Source: Mumia flava
GTDB taxonomy: Bacteria; Actinomycetota; Actinomycetes; Propionibacteriales; Nocardioidaceae
DNA length: 64,000 nt
NCBI RefSeq assembly: GCF_002797495.1
Contig: NZ_PGEZ01000001.1
Span: 2,108,001-2,172,000 of the forward strand
Direction: 5' to 3'
The position numbers were made by a program, and so were the translations under genes. The number at the start of each line of letters is the position of its first letter. Within the stretch, counting starts at the first letter, position 1. The notes under the pieces were generated by a model. It was given only the letters and a program-made list of their open reading frames with translations, ran no database searches and was not told the origin of the DNA. Below, piece after piece: positions 39,485-47,040 of this stretch.

Positions 39485-40030
39485 CTAGGAACGGGCCCGC
39501 GACGCACCGCGCCGCGAGAGCCCGAGCTCGTCGCGCAGGTCGTTGAGAGTGACCTTCCCGAGGTACGGGGTGTCCTCGACGAAGAGGGTCGGCGTCCCGT
39601 GGACCCCGAGCGCGATCCCGTCGGCGTAGTCGGCCCGGACCGCCTCGGCGTACTGCTGCGCCGCGTCGCCGACCAGGGTCGAGGTGTCGAGCTCGAGGAA
39701 CCGCCCGTACTCCACGATCGACGCGTCGTCGAGCCGGTCCTGGTGCTTGAACAGCTTCTCGACCATCGGCCAGAACGCCCCCTGCCGGCCGGCCGCCTCC
39801 GCTGCCAGCGCCGCGGTCAGCGCGAACGGGTGCACCGTGTAGAGCGGGAAGTGTCGCCAGACCAGCCGGACCTGGTCCTCGGAGGTGTCCACGAGCTCGC
39901 GCAGCACGGGGGCCGCGGCCCCGCAGTACGGGCACTCGAGGTCGCCGAACTCGGTGATCGTCAGCGCGGCCTCGGGGTTGCCGTACACCCACCGCTGCGC
40001 AAAGCCCTCGTCGCTGCGCTCGTCGCTCAT
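39485..40030 (-). CDS. DsbA-like thioredoxin-fold protein
   Basis: A 181-residue protein with a DsbA/Thioredoxin_4 fold. The active site is LECPYCG, so a CPYC dithiol, and the cis-Pro loop is GVHGTPTLFV. The helical insertion between them is present (FWPMVEKLFKHQDRLDDASI). No signal peptide is seen, so unlike classic DsbA it appears cytoplasmic, perhaps a FrnE-like disulfide isomerase or the detached domain of an NhaA-DsbA fusion. ATG 40030 follows GGAAGGA. It converges on nhaA with 47 bp between stops. Confidence 0.87.
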   Translation of the reverse strand: MSDERSDEGFAQRWVYGNPEAALTITEFGDLECPYCGAAAPVLRELVDTSEDQVRLVWRHFPLYTVHPFALTAALAAEAAGRQGAFWPMVEKLFKHQDRLDDASIVEYGRFLELDTSTLVGDAAQQYAEAVRADYADGIALGVHGTPTLFVEDTPYLGKVTLNDLRDELGLSRRGASRARS

Positions 40031-40140
40031 GCTTCTGATCCTTCCACGCGATCCCTCGTGCGGCCCGCGATCCGGCGACGTAGCCTGAGGCCCACGAGGG
40101 TCCGTACGGGGGTCGGTGCCCGCGTCCGACGGGGGAGAGC

Positions 40141-40491
40141 ATGACCGAAGGTGTCGACACCGAGGTGGCGCCGAGCGGCCCGGGCTGCGCGGACTGCGAG
40201 GGGGCGGACCCGCCCGGATGGTGGTTCCACCTGCGGCGGTGCGCGACCTGCGGCCACGTCGGGTGCTGCGACTCGTCGCCGGCGCAGCACGCCACGGCCC
40301 ACTACCGGTCGACCGGTCATCGCTACGCCCAGTCGTACGAGCCGGGCGAGGACTGGTGGTTCGACTACGCGGAGGAGGCGATCCTCGTCGGTCCCGAGCT
40401 GGCGCCGCCGACGTCACGCCCTGCGGACCAGCCGGCTCCGGGCCCGTCCGAGCGGGTGCCCCCGGACTGGATGCTGCGCCTCCACCGCTGA
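40141..40491 (+). CDS. UBP-type zinc finger protein
   Basis: A 116-residue protein. The ZnF-UBP ligand set is present: CADC near residue 19, CATCGHVGCCD, then HATAHYRSTGH. In eukaryotes this fold binds ubiquitin C-termini; bacterial versions are small and uncharacterised. ATG 40141 follows GGGGGAGAG. A TAGCCT -10 box at 40081-40086 gives a leader of about 48 nt. The C-terminal third is Pro-rich and acidic. Confidence 0.87.
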   Translation: MTEGVDTEVAPSGPGCADCEGADPPGWWFHLRRCATCGHVGCCDSSPAQHATAHYRSTGHRYAQSYEPGEDWWFDYAEEAILVGPELAPPTSRPADQPAPGPSERVPPDWMLRLHR

Positions 40492-40506
40492 GCCGCCGCG
40501 GCGACG

Positions 40507-40580
40507 GCGTCCGCGATTCGTCGGGTTGCGTACCGAATCGGCTCGCGCAATCAGTCGAGAACCCGACAAATCGTGGACGC
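40507..40580. repeat. long inverted repeat in front of the PhzF gene
   Basis: Bases 40507-40527 and 40560-40580 form an inverted repeat in which 19 of 21 positions pair. The 32-base loop itself contains a near-palindrome (CCGAATCGG). It starts 16 bp after the UBP gene stop and ends 13 bp before the PhzF -10 box. It may terminate the UBP transcript, or be a regulatory structure or the relic of a small mobile element. Confidence 0.7.
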
Positions 40581-40604
40581 GACGGCGCGGCGTAGCCTCT
40601 GCTC

Positions 40605-41444
40605 GTGACCGAGATCCTGCGCTACGCCGCGTTCACCGACGACCCGTCCGGAGGGAATCCCGCTGGAGTCGTGCTGGACGCGACCGGGCTGTCGGCCGAC
40701 GAGATGCTCGCGGTCGCGGCCGAGGTCGGCTACTCCGAGACGGCGTTCCTCGTGCCGCGTGCCGGGGAGGACCGGGCGTACGACGTCCGGTACTTCGCGC
40801 CGAGGGTCGAGGTTCCGTTCTGCGGGCACGCGACGATCGCGAGCGGGGTCGCACTGGCCGAGCGGCACGGTGTCGGCGGGTTCGCGCTGCACACCCCGTC
40901 CGGTCTCGTCGACGTGGACACGACCCGGCTCGACGGTGCACTGTGGGCGACGCTGACCAGCGTGGAGCCGTCCGTCGAGCCGGCGGATCCTGATCTCGTC
41001 GACGAGGCGCTCGGCGCTCTGCGCTGGGACCGGGCGGACCTCGATCCGGCGTATCCGCTGTCGGTCGCCGACGCCGGTGCGCGCCACCTCGTCCTCGTGG
41101 TCCGGACCCGGGACCGGCTGACCCGGCTGGCGTACGACGTCGACCGGCTGCGCGACGCGATGCTCGGTGCGGGGCTGACGACCGTGCAGCTGATCTGGCC
41201 CGACCGCTTCGGTGGCTACCAGTCGCGCAACCCGTTCCCGGTCGGCGGCGTGGTGGAGGACCCCGCGACCGGGGCCGCGGCAGCAGCGTTCGGGGCGTAT
41301 CTCGCGCACCACGGTCTGGTCGAGCCGGACGCGTCGTTCACCATCGAGCAGGGGGTCGACCTCGGCCGACCCAGCCTGCTGCAGGTCCAGCTCTCCCGGG
41401 AGTCCTCCCGGGTCCGCGTCTCCGGAAAGGCGGTGTCGCTGTGA
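40605..41444 (+). CDS. PhzF family isomerase/epimerase-like protein
   Basis: A 279-residue PhzF-fold protein. The opening RYAAFTDDPSGGNPAGVVLD and catalytic-Glu segment VGYSETAFLV are clear, followed by RYFAPRVEVPFCGHATIAS, and later VVEDPATGAAAAAFGAYLA with the second-half Gly/Ala motif. The family includes the phenazine enzyme PhzF and several amino acid or hydroxy-acid isomerases; there is no phenazine cluster here. GTG 40605 lies six bases after TAGCCT (40593-40598) with no Shine-Dalgarno, so probably leaderless. The stop overlaps the next gene by GTGA, so it probably works with that FAD oxidase on a shared substrate. Confidence 0.9.
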   Translation: MTEILRYAAFTDDPSGGNPAGVVLDATGLSADEMLAVAAEVGYSETAFLVPRAGEDRAYDVRYFAPRVEVPFCGHATIASGVALAERHGVGGFALHTPSGLVDVDTTRLDGALWATLTSVEPSVEPADPDLVDEALGALRWDRADLDPAYPLSVADAGARHLVLVVRTRDRLTRLAYDVDRLRDAMLGAGLTTVQLIWPDRFGGYQSRNPFPVGGVVEDPATGAAAAAFGAYLAHHGLVEPDASFTIEQGVDLGRPSLLQVQLSRESSRVRVSGKAVSL

Positions 41445-42814
41445 TCAACGGCGGCGTCTCGTACTGGCTCACCTCGCTCGGCCGGACCGAGCCGACCCGG
41501 TCGGCTCTGGGCGGTGACGTCACGGCTGACGTCGCGATCGTCGGGGGCGGGCTCACCGGACTGTGGACGGCGTACTACCTGGCGAAGGCCGATCCCACGC
41601 TGCGGATCGTCGTGCTGGAGGCGGAGTTCTGCGGGTACGGGGCCTCGGGTCGCAACGGCGGCTGGTTGACGGCGGCGCTGGCGGGGTCACGGGAGCGGTA
41701 CGCGCGCACGCACGGTCGGGACGGCGTGCTGGCACTCCAGCAGGCGATGAAGGACACCGTCGACGAGGTGATCGACGTGCTGCGGACCGAGGGCGTCGAC
41801 GCCGACGTCGTGAAGGGTGGCGAGCTGTCCGTGGCGTGCAGCCGCCCGCAGGTCGAGCGACTGCGGCAGGAGGCGGCGTACCTGCACGGGTGGGGGGACG
41901 AGGACCACGAGGTGCTCGACGCGCCTGCACTCGCGGAGCGTGTCCGGGTCGCCGACGCGGCCCTGGGGCTGTGGACGCCGCACTGCGCGCGGGTGCATCC
42001 CGCGAAGCTGGTGCTGGGCCTGGCCGAGGTCGTCGAGCGGCTCGGAGTCACGATCCACGAGTCGAGTCCGGTCACCGCGATCGAGCCACGACGCGCGGTC
42101 ACGCCGTACGGGACCGTCACGGCCGACGTCGTGGTCCGCGCGACCGAGGGGTTCACCGCCCGGATCCCCGGGCTGCGCCGCACCTGGCTCCCGATGAACT
42201 CCGCGATGCTCGTGACCGAGCCGCTCGCGGACGACGTCTGGGACGCGATCGGCTGGGACGGGCTGGAGACGATCGGCGACATGGCCCACGCGTACATGTA
42301 CGCGCAGCGCACCGCCGACGGGCGGATCGCGATCGGCGGGCGCGGCGTCCCGTACCGCTACGCGTCGACGACCGACCAGGCCGGGCACACGCAGGAGGCC
42401 ACGGTCGCGAGCCTGCGCGACGTGCTGGTGCGCCGGTTCCCGCAGACCGCCGACGCGCGGATCGACCACGCGTGGGCCGGTGTGCTCGGCGTGCCTCGCG
42501 ACTGGTGCTCGACGGTCACGCTCGATCGGGGGACCGGTCTGGCGGCCGCGGGCGGCTACACCGGGCACGGTGTCGCGACCACGAACCTCGCCGGCCGGAC
42601 GCTGCGCGACCTGATCCTGGACCGCGACAGCGCCCTGGTCACGCTTCCGTGGGTCGGCCGACGGGCACGCAGGTGGGAGCCGGAACCGCTGCGCTGGCTC
42701 GGGGTGCAGGCGATGTACGCGGCCTACCGCACCGCGGACCGGCGCGAGGACTCCCCTGCGGCGTCGACGACCTCGTGGTTCGCGCGGGTCGCGGACCGGG
42801 TCAGCGGACGCTGA
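41441..42814 (+). CDS. FAD-dependent amino/amine oxidase (DAO family, PuuB/OrdL-like)
   Basis: A 457-residue DAO-type flavoprotein. ADVAIVGGGLTGLWTAYYLA is the FAD-binding motif near residue 30 and YGASGRNGGWL the flavin loop. GGELSVACSRPQ and the C-terminal GYTGHGVATTNLAGRTLRDL match gamma-glutamylputrescine oxidase and related enzymes. It would oxidise a secondary amine or D-amino-acid-like substrate, producing H2O2. GTG 41441 overlaps the PhzF gene. The last 91 bp overlap the convergent membrane protein gene. Confidence 0.9.
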   Translation: MINGGVSYWLTSLGRTEPTRSALGGDVTADVAIVGGGLTGLWTAYYLAKADPTLRIVVLEAEFCGYGASGRNGGWLTAALAGSRERYARTHGRDGVLALQQAMKDTVDEVIDVLRTEGVDADVVKGGELSVACSRPQVERLRQEAAYLHGWGDEDHEVLDAPALAERVRVADAALGLWTPHCARVHPAKLVLGLAEVVERLGVTIHESSPVTAIEPRRAVTPYGTVTADVVVRATEGFTARIPGLRRTWLPMNSAMLVTEPLADDVWDAIGWDGLETIGDMAHAYMYAQRTADGRIAIGGRGVPYRYASTTDQAGHTQEATVASLRDVLVRRFPQTADARIDHAWAGVLGVPRDWCSTVTLDRGTGLAAAGGYTGHGVATTNLAGRTLRDLILDRDSALVTLPWVGRRARRWEPEPLRWLGVQAMYAAYRTADRREDSPAASTTSWFARVADRVSGR

Positions 42815-43263
42815 TCCTCGGTCGCCTCCCGGGACTCAGGCAGTGCCACCGCTCGGGCTGCCGCGGCGTCGCGGCGCCCCAGCGCGAGCCCGATCATCGC
42901 GCACACCGTCGATCCGACGAGCAGGCCCGGCGTGAGGTACCCGAGATCGTCCAGCAGGTCGGAGCCGACCCACAGGTGCGCGCTGAGGGCGGCTGACGCC
43001 CACTGCCACGTCACGCACGCGACCGAGGTGAGCATGCACACCACCACCCACAGCACGAGCGGGTAGCGCGGGAGCCGGTCCCGGCGAGCGTCGAGGAGCG
43101 CGACGAACCCCGCCACCGCGAACCACGCCGTCGTGGTCGCGACGGACGCTGTGATGGTCGCGTCGGGCGTCTGACCGACGGCCAGGCCGACCGCTCTGCC
43201 GAGCACGACCCAGACCCCGACCAGGAGGAGCACCCGTACCGCGACCGCCCCCACGTGTCGCAC
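42724..43263 (-). CDS. four-helix membrane protein of unknown function
   Basis: A 179-residue protein with about four hydrophobic segments: VLLLVGVWVVLGRAVGLAVG, AWFAVAGFVALLD, LVLWVVVCMLTSVACVTWQW and LTPGLLVGSTVCAMIGLALG. The tail is hydrophilic. GTG 43263 is the start. The last 91 bp lie antisense to the end of the DAO gene, an unusually long convergent overlap; the true membrane region ends well before it, so the tail may have grown by loss of a stop. No family recognised. Confidence 0.65.
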   Translation of the reverse strand: MRHVGAVAVRVLLLVGVWVVLGRAVGLAVGQTPDATITASVATTTAWFAVAGFVALLDARRDRLPRYPLVLWVVVCMLTSVACVTWQWASAALSAHLWVGSDLLDDLGYLTPGLLVGSTVCAMIGLALGRRDAAAARAVALPESREATEDQRPLTRSATRANHEVVDAAGESSRRSAVR

Positions 43264-43311
43264 CCGTCCATTGTCACCGAGATCGGGCGACTTCGCGGGT
43301 CACCGGGCGGA

Positions 43312-44235
43312 TCAGCGGGCGCGGTGGTCCTCGCGGGTGATCCGTGGTCCGCGGCGGGGCCGTACGAGCACCCCGGACGCGAGGAGCAGGCGGAGCATGC
43401 GGCCCCGGTGCGGACGCCAGGGCTCGACGAGCTCGAGCATGCGGGTGTCGTCCCCCGGCGAGCCGTCGAACAGCCACCCGACGTCCTTGGCCAGGTTGTA
43501 GTCGCCGACCGAGACGGCGTCGCCGTCACCGAGGCGCACCATCACCTCGGCCGCGGTCCAGGCGCCGACACCGTCCAGCGATCGCAGGCGACGGGACGCC
43601 TCGGTGACGGGCAGGTCGACGAGGCGCTGGACGGCGCTCGCGCGCTGCGCCGCCGCCACGACGGTGCGGGCGCGCCCCGGGTCGACGCCGGCGCGGTGCC
43701 AAGCCCACGACGGGACCGCACGCCACTGCTCCGCGCTGGGCGGCACCCACATCGGGCGCGGTACGGGGCCCGGCGCCGGCGCACCGTACCGGCGCACGAG
43801 CCGTCGCCACGAGGCGTACGCGTCCACCCCCGGGACGCGCTGCTCGATCACGATCGGCACCAGCGTCTCGAAGATCCTGCGCTGGGTCGGGAGTCGCAGA
43901 CCCGGGTGTCGCCGTCGTGCCTCCGCCACCAGCGGGAGGCGGGCCTCGAACCCGCTCCAGTCGTCGTCGCGCCCGAGCAGCGGACCGAGCTCGTCGGCGG
44001 CGTCGGCGGCACCGTCCCCCCACAGGTGCGCGACCACCTCGCCGTCCCGGACGGTGACGCGGTACGTCACGGCACCGGACGGCATCGAGCTCGCACGCCA
44101 CACCGCGCCGTCGGGAGCGACCGCGTGCGCCGGGTCGTACGGACCCTTGCCGAGCATCCCGAGCGTGCGCCGCACGTCGACCGGCTCCTGCGGGCGCCAG
44201 CGCCACTCGAGAGTCGGCGCTGCGTCGCTGGTCAC
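43312..44235 (-). CDS. AlkA-like DNA glycosylase (HhH-GPD)
   Basis: A 307-residue protein with the 3-methyladenine DNA glycosylase II layout. The N-terminal part (LEWRWRPQEPVDVRRTLGML, WRASSMPSGAVTYRV) resembles the AlkA-N-type domain. Then FETLVPIVIEQRVPGVDAYA, LRSLDGVGAWTAAEVMVRLG (HhH) and AVSVGDYNLAKDVGW with the catalytic Asp. The hairpin lacks a Lys, as expected for a monofunctional glycosylase. It would excise alkylated purines. GTG 44235 is the likely start, with GAGAGG close upstream; longer forms run into repeat DNA. Confidence 0.83.
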   Translation of the reverse strand: MTSDAAPTLEWRWRPQEPVDVRRTLGMLGKGPYDPAHAVAPDGAVWRASSMPSGAVTYRVTVRDGEVVAHLWGDGAADAADELGPLLGRDDDWSGFEARLPLVAEARRRHPGLRLPTQRRIFETLVPIVIEQRVPGVDAYASWRRLVRRYGAPAPGPVPRPMWVPPSAEQWRAVPSWAWHRAGVDPGRARTVVAAAQRASAVQRLVDLPVTEASRRLRSLDGVGAWTAAEVMVRLGDGDAVSVGDYNLAKDVGWLFDGSPGDDTRMLELVEPWRPHRGRMLRLLLASGVLVRPRRGPRITREDHRAR

Positions 44236-44274
44236 CTCTCGATCGTCCCACGCGGCCCTGACGACTCCCGTCGG

Positions 44275-44417
44275 TCGACTCTCGATCACTCGCTCCGCTC
44301 GCGCCTCGAGTACCGCCCTCCCCGAGGATCGAGACCCCGCACGCCCGATGGTCGAGGCCGAGCGCAGCGAGGATCGAGACCCCGCCCCCACGCCCGTCGG
44401 TCGAGCCTGTCGAGACC
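44275..44417. repeat. cluster of GGTCGAG...CGAGACC dispersed repeats
   Basis: Several members of one repeat family are packed between two divergent genes. They are a degenerate minus-oriented B copy (about 44275-44310), a partial right end (44324-44338), a full A copy of 32 bp (44350-44381), and the short C form GGTCGAGCCTGTCGAGACC (44399-44417). All share the outer GGTCGAG and CGAGACC; the middle differs. The same family recurs at 46.2, 46.9, 56.0, 58.6-58.8 and 62.9 kb. Confidence 0.85.
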
Positions 44418-44451
44418 ACACCCCCACCCGTACGCGTAGGATGCCGGTCCC

Positions 44452-45324
44452 ATGAGCGGAATCGTGTCCCTGCTCCCCGCGGCGACGGAGATCGTGCTGG
44501 CCCTCGACCTGGACGAGCGGCTCGTCGCGGTCACCGACGAGTGCGACGTCGGCGCGGGTGGTCCGCGACGCATCGTCACCCGGGCCGTCGCGACCGCCGG
44601 GCTGTCGCCGGCCGAGATCGACGAGCAGGTCGCCCGCGCTGCCGCGGTCGGATCCGGTCCCGCGATCGCCCCCGGTGCCCTGGCCGGGCTCGATCCCGAG
44701 CTGGTGCTCGCGCAGGACCTGTGCGCGGTGTGCGCCGTACCCTCGGGCGACGTCGAGGCAGCGCTCGCACGTCTCGGCTGTGACGCCGAGGTGGTCACGC
44801 TCGACCCGCGCTCGGTCGGGGACATCGTCGCGGGCATCGCCGAGGTGGCTGCCCATGCGGGCGTGAGTGACCGGGGGGACGCGCTCGTCGCCGACATGCG
44901 GTGCCGGCTCGCGGACGTCGCGGTCGCCACGGCGTCGCGGCCGCGGCCGCGGATGGCGGTCGTCGAGTGGGTGGATCCGCTCTACCTGGGCGGTCACTGG
45001 ATCCCCGACATGGTGGAGCTGGCCGGCGGTACGAGCGTGGCAGGGTACGCAGGGGAGCGGTCGCGTCCGTCGACCTGGGACGCGCTGCGGGCGGCGCGCC
45101 CGGACGCGGTGGTCGTGGCGCCGTGCGGGTTCGGTCTGGAGGACGCGTCTGCGCAGGCCCGCGCGGTTGCCGAGCAGCTGCCCGACGTCCCGGTCTGGGC
45201 GATCGACGCCGACGGACTGGTCGTACGCCCCGGCCCGAGGGTGGTCGACGGCGTGGAGGCGCTGGCGTCGATCCTGCATCCCGAGGTGGTCGCGGCTCAC
45301 CCGTCGGTGCGGCGGGTGGCGTGA
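44452..45324 (+). CDS. BtuF-like periplasmic-binding-fold protein without signal peptide
   Basis: A 290-residue protein of the class III binding fold used by vitamin B12, haem and siderophore binding proteins. IVSLLPAATEIVLALDLDER is the canonical beginning, and the interlobe helix and second lobe follow (VVEWVDPLYLGGHWIPDMVE, RPSTWDALRAARPDAVVVAP). There is no signal peptide or lipobox, so it is cytosolic. Such cytosolic homologues are common and have no known transport partner. TAGGAT nine bases before ATG 44452 suggests a very short leader. The stop overlaps the GluQRS start. Confidence 0.85.
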   Translation: MSGIVSLLPAATEIVLALDLDERLVAVTDECDVGAGGPRRIVTRAVATAGLSPAEIDEQVARAAAVGSGPAIAPGALAGLDPELVLAQDLCAVCAVPSGDVEAALARLGCDAEVVTLDPRSVGDIVAGIAEVAAHAGVSDRGDALVADMRCRLADVAVATASRPRPRMAVVEWVDPLYLGGHWIPDMVELAGGTSVAGYAGERSRPSTWDALRAARPDAVVVAPCGFGLEDASAQARAVAEQLPDVPVWAIDADGLVVRPGPRVVDGVEALASILHPEVVAAHPSVRRVA

Positions 45325-46208
45325 GCGGCACCGGGCGCTACGCACCCAGCCCGTCGGGGGACCTGCACGTCGGCAACCTGCGGACGGGCCTGCTGGCGTG
45401 GATGTTCGCCCGGTCGACCGGCCGATCGTTCCGGATGCGGGTCGAGGACCTCGATCGCGTTCGAGCGGGCGCCGAGCAGCGCCAGCTCGACGACCTCGCG
45501 GCCGTCGGACTGGAGTGGGATCCGCCGCTGGTGCGGCAGAGCGAGCGCGGCGACGCGTACACCGCGGCGCTGCAGGCCCTCGTCGACGCCGGCCGGACGT
45601 ACGAGTGCTTCTGCACGCGCCGCGAGATCGCGGAGGCCGCGTCGGCCCCCCACGGCACGCCCGGCCTCTACCCGGGGACGTGCCGGACCTTGTCGACCGC
45701 GGAGCGCGACGCCCGGCGCACCGAGAGGCCGGCGGCGATCCGGCTCGCGTCCGAGGTGGTCGAGGCGACGGTGACGGACCTGCTGCACGGTGCCTACACG
45801 GGCCCGGTCGACGACGTCGTCCTGATGCGCAACGACGGCGTGGTCGCGTACAACCTCGCGGTCGTCGTCGACGACGCAGCCATCGGTGTCGACCAGGTCG
45901 TGCGCGGCGACGACCTCCTGAGCTCCGCGCCCCGGCAGGCCTACCTCGCGACCCTGCTCGGCATCGCACCCCCGACGTACGCCCACGTGCCGCTCGCACT
46001 CAACGCCGACGGGCAGCGGCTCGCGAAGCGCGACGGTGCCGTGACGCTGGCGGACCTGGCCGAGCGCGGGCTCGCGGTGGACGACGTCGTCGCGTGGATC
46101 GCCGAGTCGCTCGGCATGACCGAGGCTCGGACGGCAGGGGAGATGCTGGAGCGCTTCGACCCGGCCGCGCTCCCGCGCGAGCCGTGGGTGGTCGTCCCCC
46201 CGGCCTGA
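45321..46208 (+). CDS. gluQ: glutamyl-Q tRNA(Asp) synthetase
   Basis: A 295-residue GluQRS that would attach glutamate to queuosine at the wobble base of tRNA-Asp. RYAPSPSGDLHVGNLRTGLL contains the class I HIGH-type motif; RMRVEDLDRVR follows; LAKRDGA is the KMSKS-type loop. The zinc ligands are seen as CFC near residue 95 and a later Cys in YPGTC. It lacks the anticodon-binding domain of GltX, which sets it apart from glutamyl-tRNA synthetase. GTG 45321 overlaps the preceding BtuF-like gene. Confidence 0.9.
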   Translation: MSGTGRYAPSPSGDLHVGNLRTGLLAWMFARSTGRSFRMRVEDLDRVRAGAEQRQLDDLAAVGLEWDPPLVRQSERGDAYTAALQALVDAGRTYECFCTRREIAEAASAPHGTPGLYPGTCRTLSTAERDARRTERPAAIRLASEVVEATVTDLLHGAYTGPVDDVVLMRNDGVVAYNLAVVVDDAAIGVDQVVRGDDLLSSAPRQAYLATLLGIAPPTYAHVPLALNADGQRLAKRDGAVTLADLAERGLAVDDVVAWIAESLGMTEARTAGEMLERFDPAALPREPWVVVPPA

Positions 46209-46243
46209 GCCGGTCGCGTTGGTCACGAGCGAGCAATGTCGCT

Positions 46244-46277
46244 GGTCGAGGCGCGAGCGGAGCGAGCGATCGAGACC
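46244..46277 (+). repeat. dispersed repeat, B form
   Basis: A 34-bp member of the GGTCGAG...CGAGACC family with centre GCGCGAGCGGAGCGAGCGAT. It sits between GluQRS and the toxin gene end. The same form with a small deletion is at 46937-46969, each followed by the same toxin-tail sequence. Confidence 0.9.
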
Positions 46278-46303
46278 CCCGGAGGGACTCCTTGGGCCGA
46301 GCC

Positions 46304-46579
46304 TCACATGGGGCGGTACGCGTGCGCGCGGTGGTCGACGCGGATCACCAGGACGGTCCGCTCGGACTCGTCGACCCGGATCAGTACGCGGTAGTCACCG
46401 CGGCGAGCAGACCGGTACGCCGCGAGATCGCCGGTCAGGGGCTTGCTCAGCCTGGCAGGGTTCTCCGGCAGGACCGCGGTGATGAACTCGACGATCGCGA
46501 CGGCGATGCGCGGCGGGAGCCGCCGAAGATCGCGGGCCGCGCCACGACTGACCTGGACCGCGTAGCGCGAGTCCGTCAC
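46304..46579 (-). CDS. RelE/ParE-type toxin
   Basis: A 91-residue toxin of the RelE fold: YAVQVSRGAARDLRRLPPRI, PLTGDLAAYRSARRGDYRVL, VLVIRVDHRAHAYRPM. The Arg-rich segment and C-terminal HRxxxYR match ribosome-dependent mRNA interferases of the RelE/YoeB type. Start ATG 46579 overlaps the antitoxin stop by ATGA. It would cut mRNA on the ribosome when the antitoxin is degraded. A fragment of the same 3' end is duplicated at about 46990-47031. Confidence 0.9.
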   Translation of the reverse strand: MTDSRYAVQVSRGAARDLRRLPPRIAVAIVEFITAVLPENPARLSKPLTGDLAAYRSARRGDYRVLIRVDESERTVLVIRVDHRAHAYRPM

Positions 46580-46854
46580 TGATCTGGGAGCCCGAACGCC
46601 GCGCGGAGGTCCTCACCCGACATGGTGTCGCCCGTAGCGTACTCGCGCTCGGCGGAGAGGATCGCGTCGGCGATCTCGGGCTGCGCCAACCAGTGCACCG
46701 TCTCCTGGAGCGACTCCAGGTCGTCAGCCGACATGAGGACAGCGGCCGGCCTGCCGTGGCGCGTGATCGTGGTGATCTCGTGCGTCGACTCGGCAGCCTC
46801 CACGAGGTGAGAGAGCCTGTCCTTGGCTTCACTGAGTGGCACCGACGATCCCAT
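46576..46854 (-). CDS. Phd/YefM-type antitoxin
   Basis: A 92-residue antitoxin. The N-terminal DNA-binding part has VPLSEAKDRLSHLVEAAEST and ITRHGRPAAVLMSADDLESL, the Phd/YefM signature. The C-terminal part is acidic and disordered and should wrap the toxin. It precedes the toxin gene and overlaps it by four bases, the usual order. ATG 46854 follows an A-rich segment with GAGAAAG-like sequence on the minus strand. Expected to repress its own promoter in the AT-richer 46860-46915. Confidence 0.9.
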   Translation of the reverse strand: MGSSVPLSEAKDRLSHLVEAAESTHEITTITRHGRPAAVLMSADDLESLQETVHWLAQPEIADAILSAEREYATGDTMSGEDLRAAFGLPDQ

Positions 46855-46936
46855 GGAGAAAGTTTAGCCAGAGATCAGGCCTATTACTAGCCTCTCAGTT
46901 GGCCAGACTATCGAGGGGCCGCGGCGTTCCCTCGCT

Positions 46937-47040
46937 GGTCGAGGCGCGAGCGGAGAAGCGATCGAGACCGGCGGGACCACCCGGGCGGCCGAGCCTCACA
47001 GCGGGCGATATGCGTGCGCGCGTTGGACGACCTGTTCGGT
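46937..47040 (-). pseudogene. dispersed repeat plus remnant of a second RelE-type 3' end
   Basis: A B-form repeat (46937-46969, with a small deletion) is followed by sequence closely matching the one after the repeat at 46244. On the minus strand it encodes the end of the toxin, VQRAHAYRPL versus VDHRAHAYRPM, with the same stop. The similarity fades beyond about 47035, so only the last dozen codons remain. This is a partial duplication or the scar of a second toxin gene. Confidence 0.75.

Noticed and set aside
40605-41444. Phenazine biosynthesis from the PhzF-like gene
   Set aside because: No phzA, B, C, D, E or G genes nearby; PhzF-fold proteins are widespread with other roles.
46855-46915. 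A perfect operator palindrome for the toxin-antitoxin pair
   Set aside because: The AT-richer upstream region has only four-base inverted matches (AGGC...GCCT), too weak to call.
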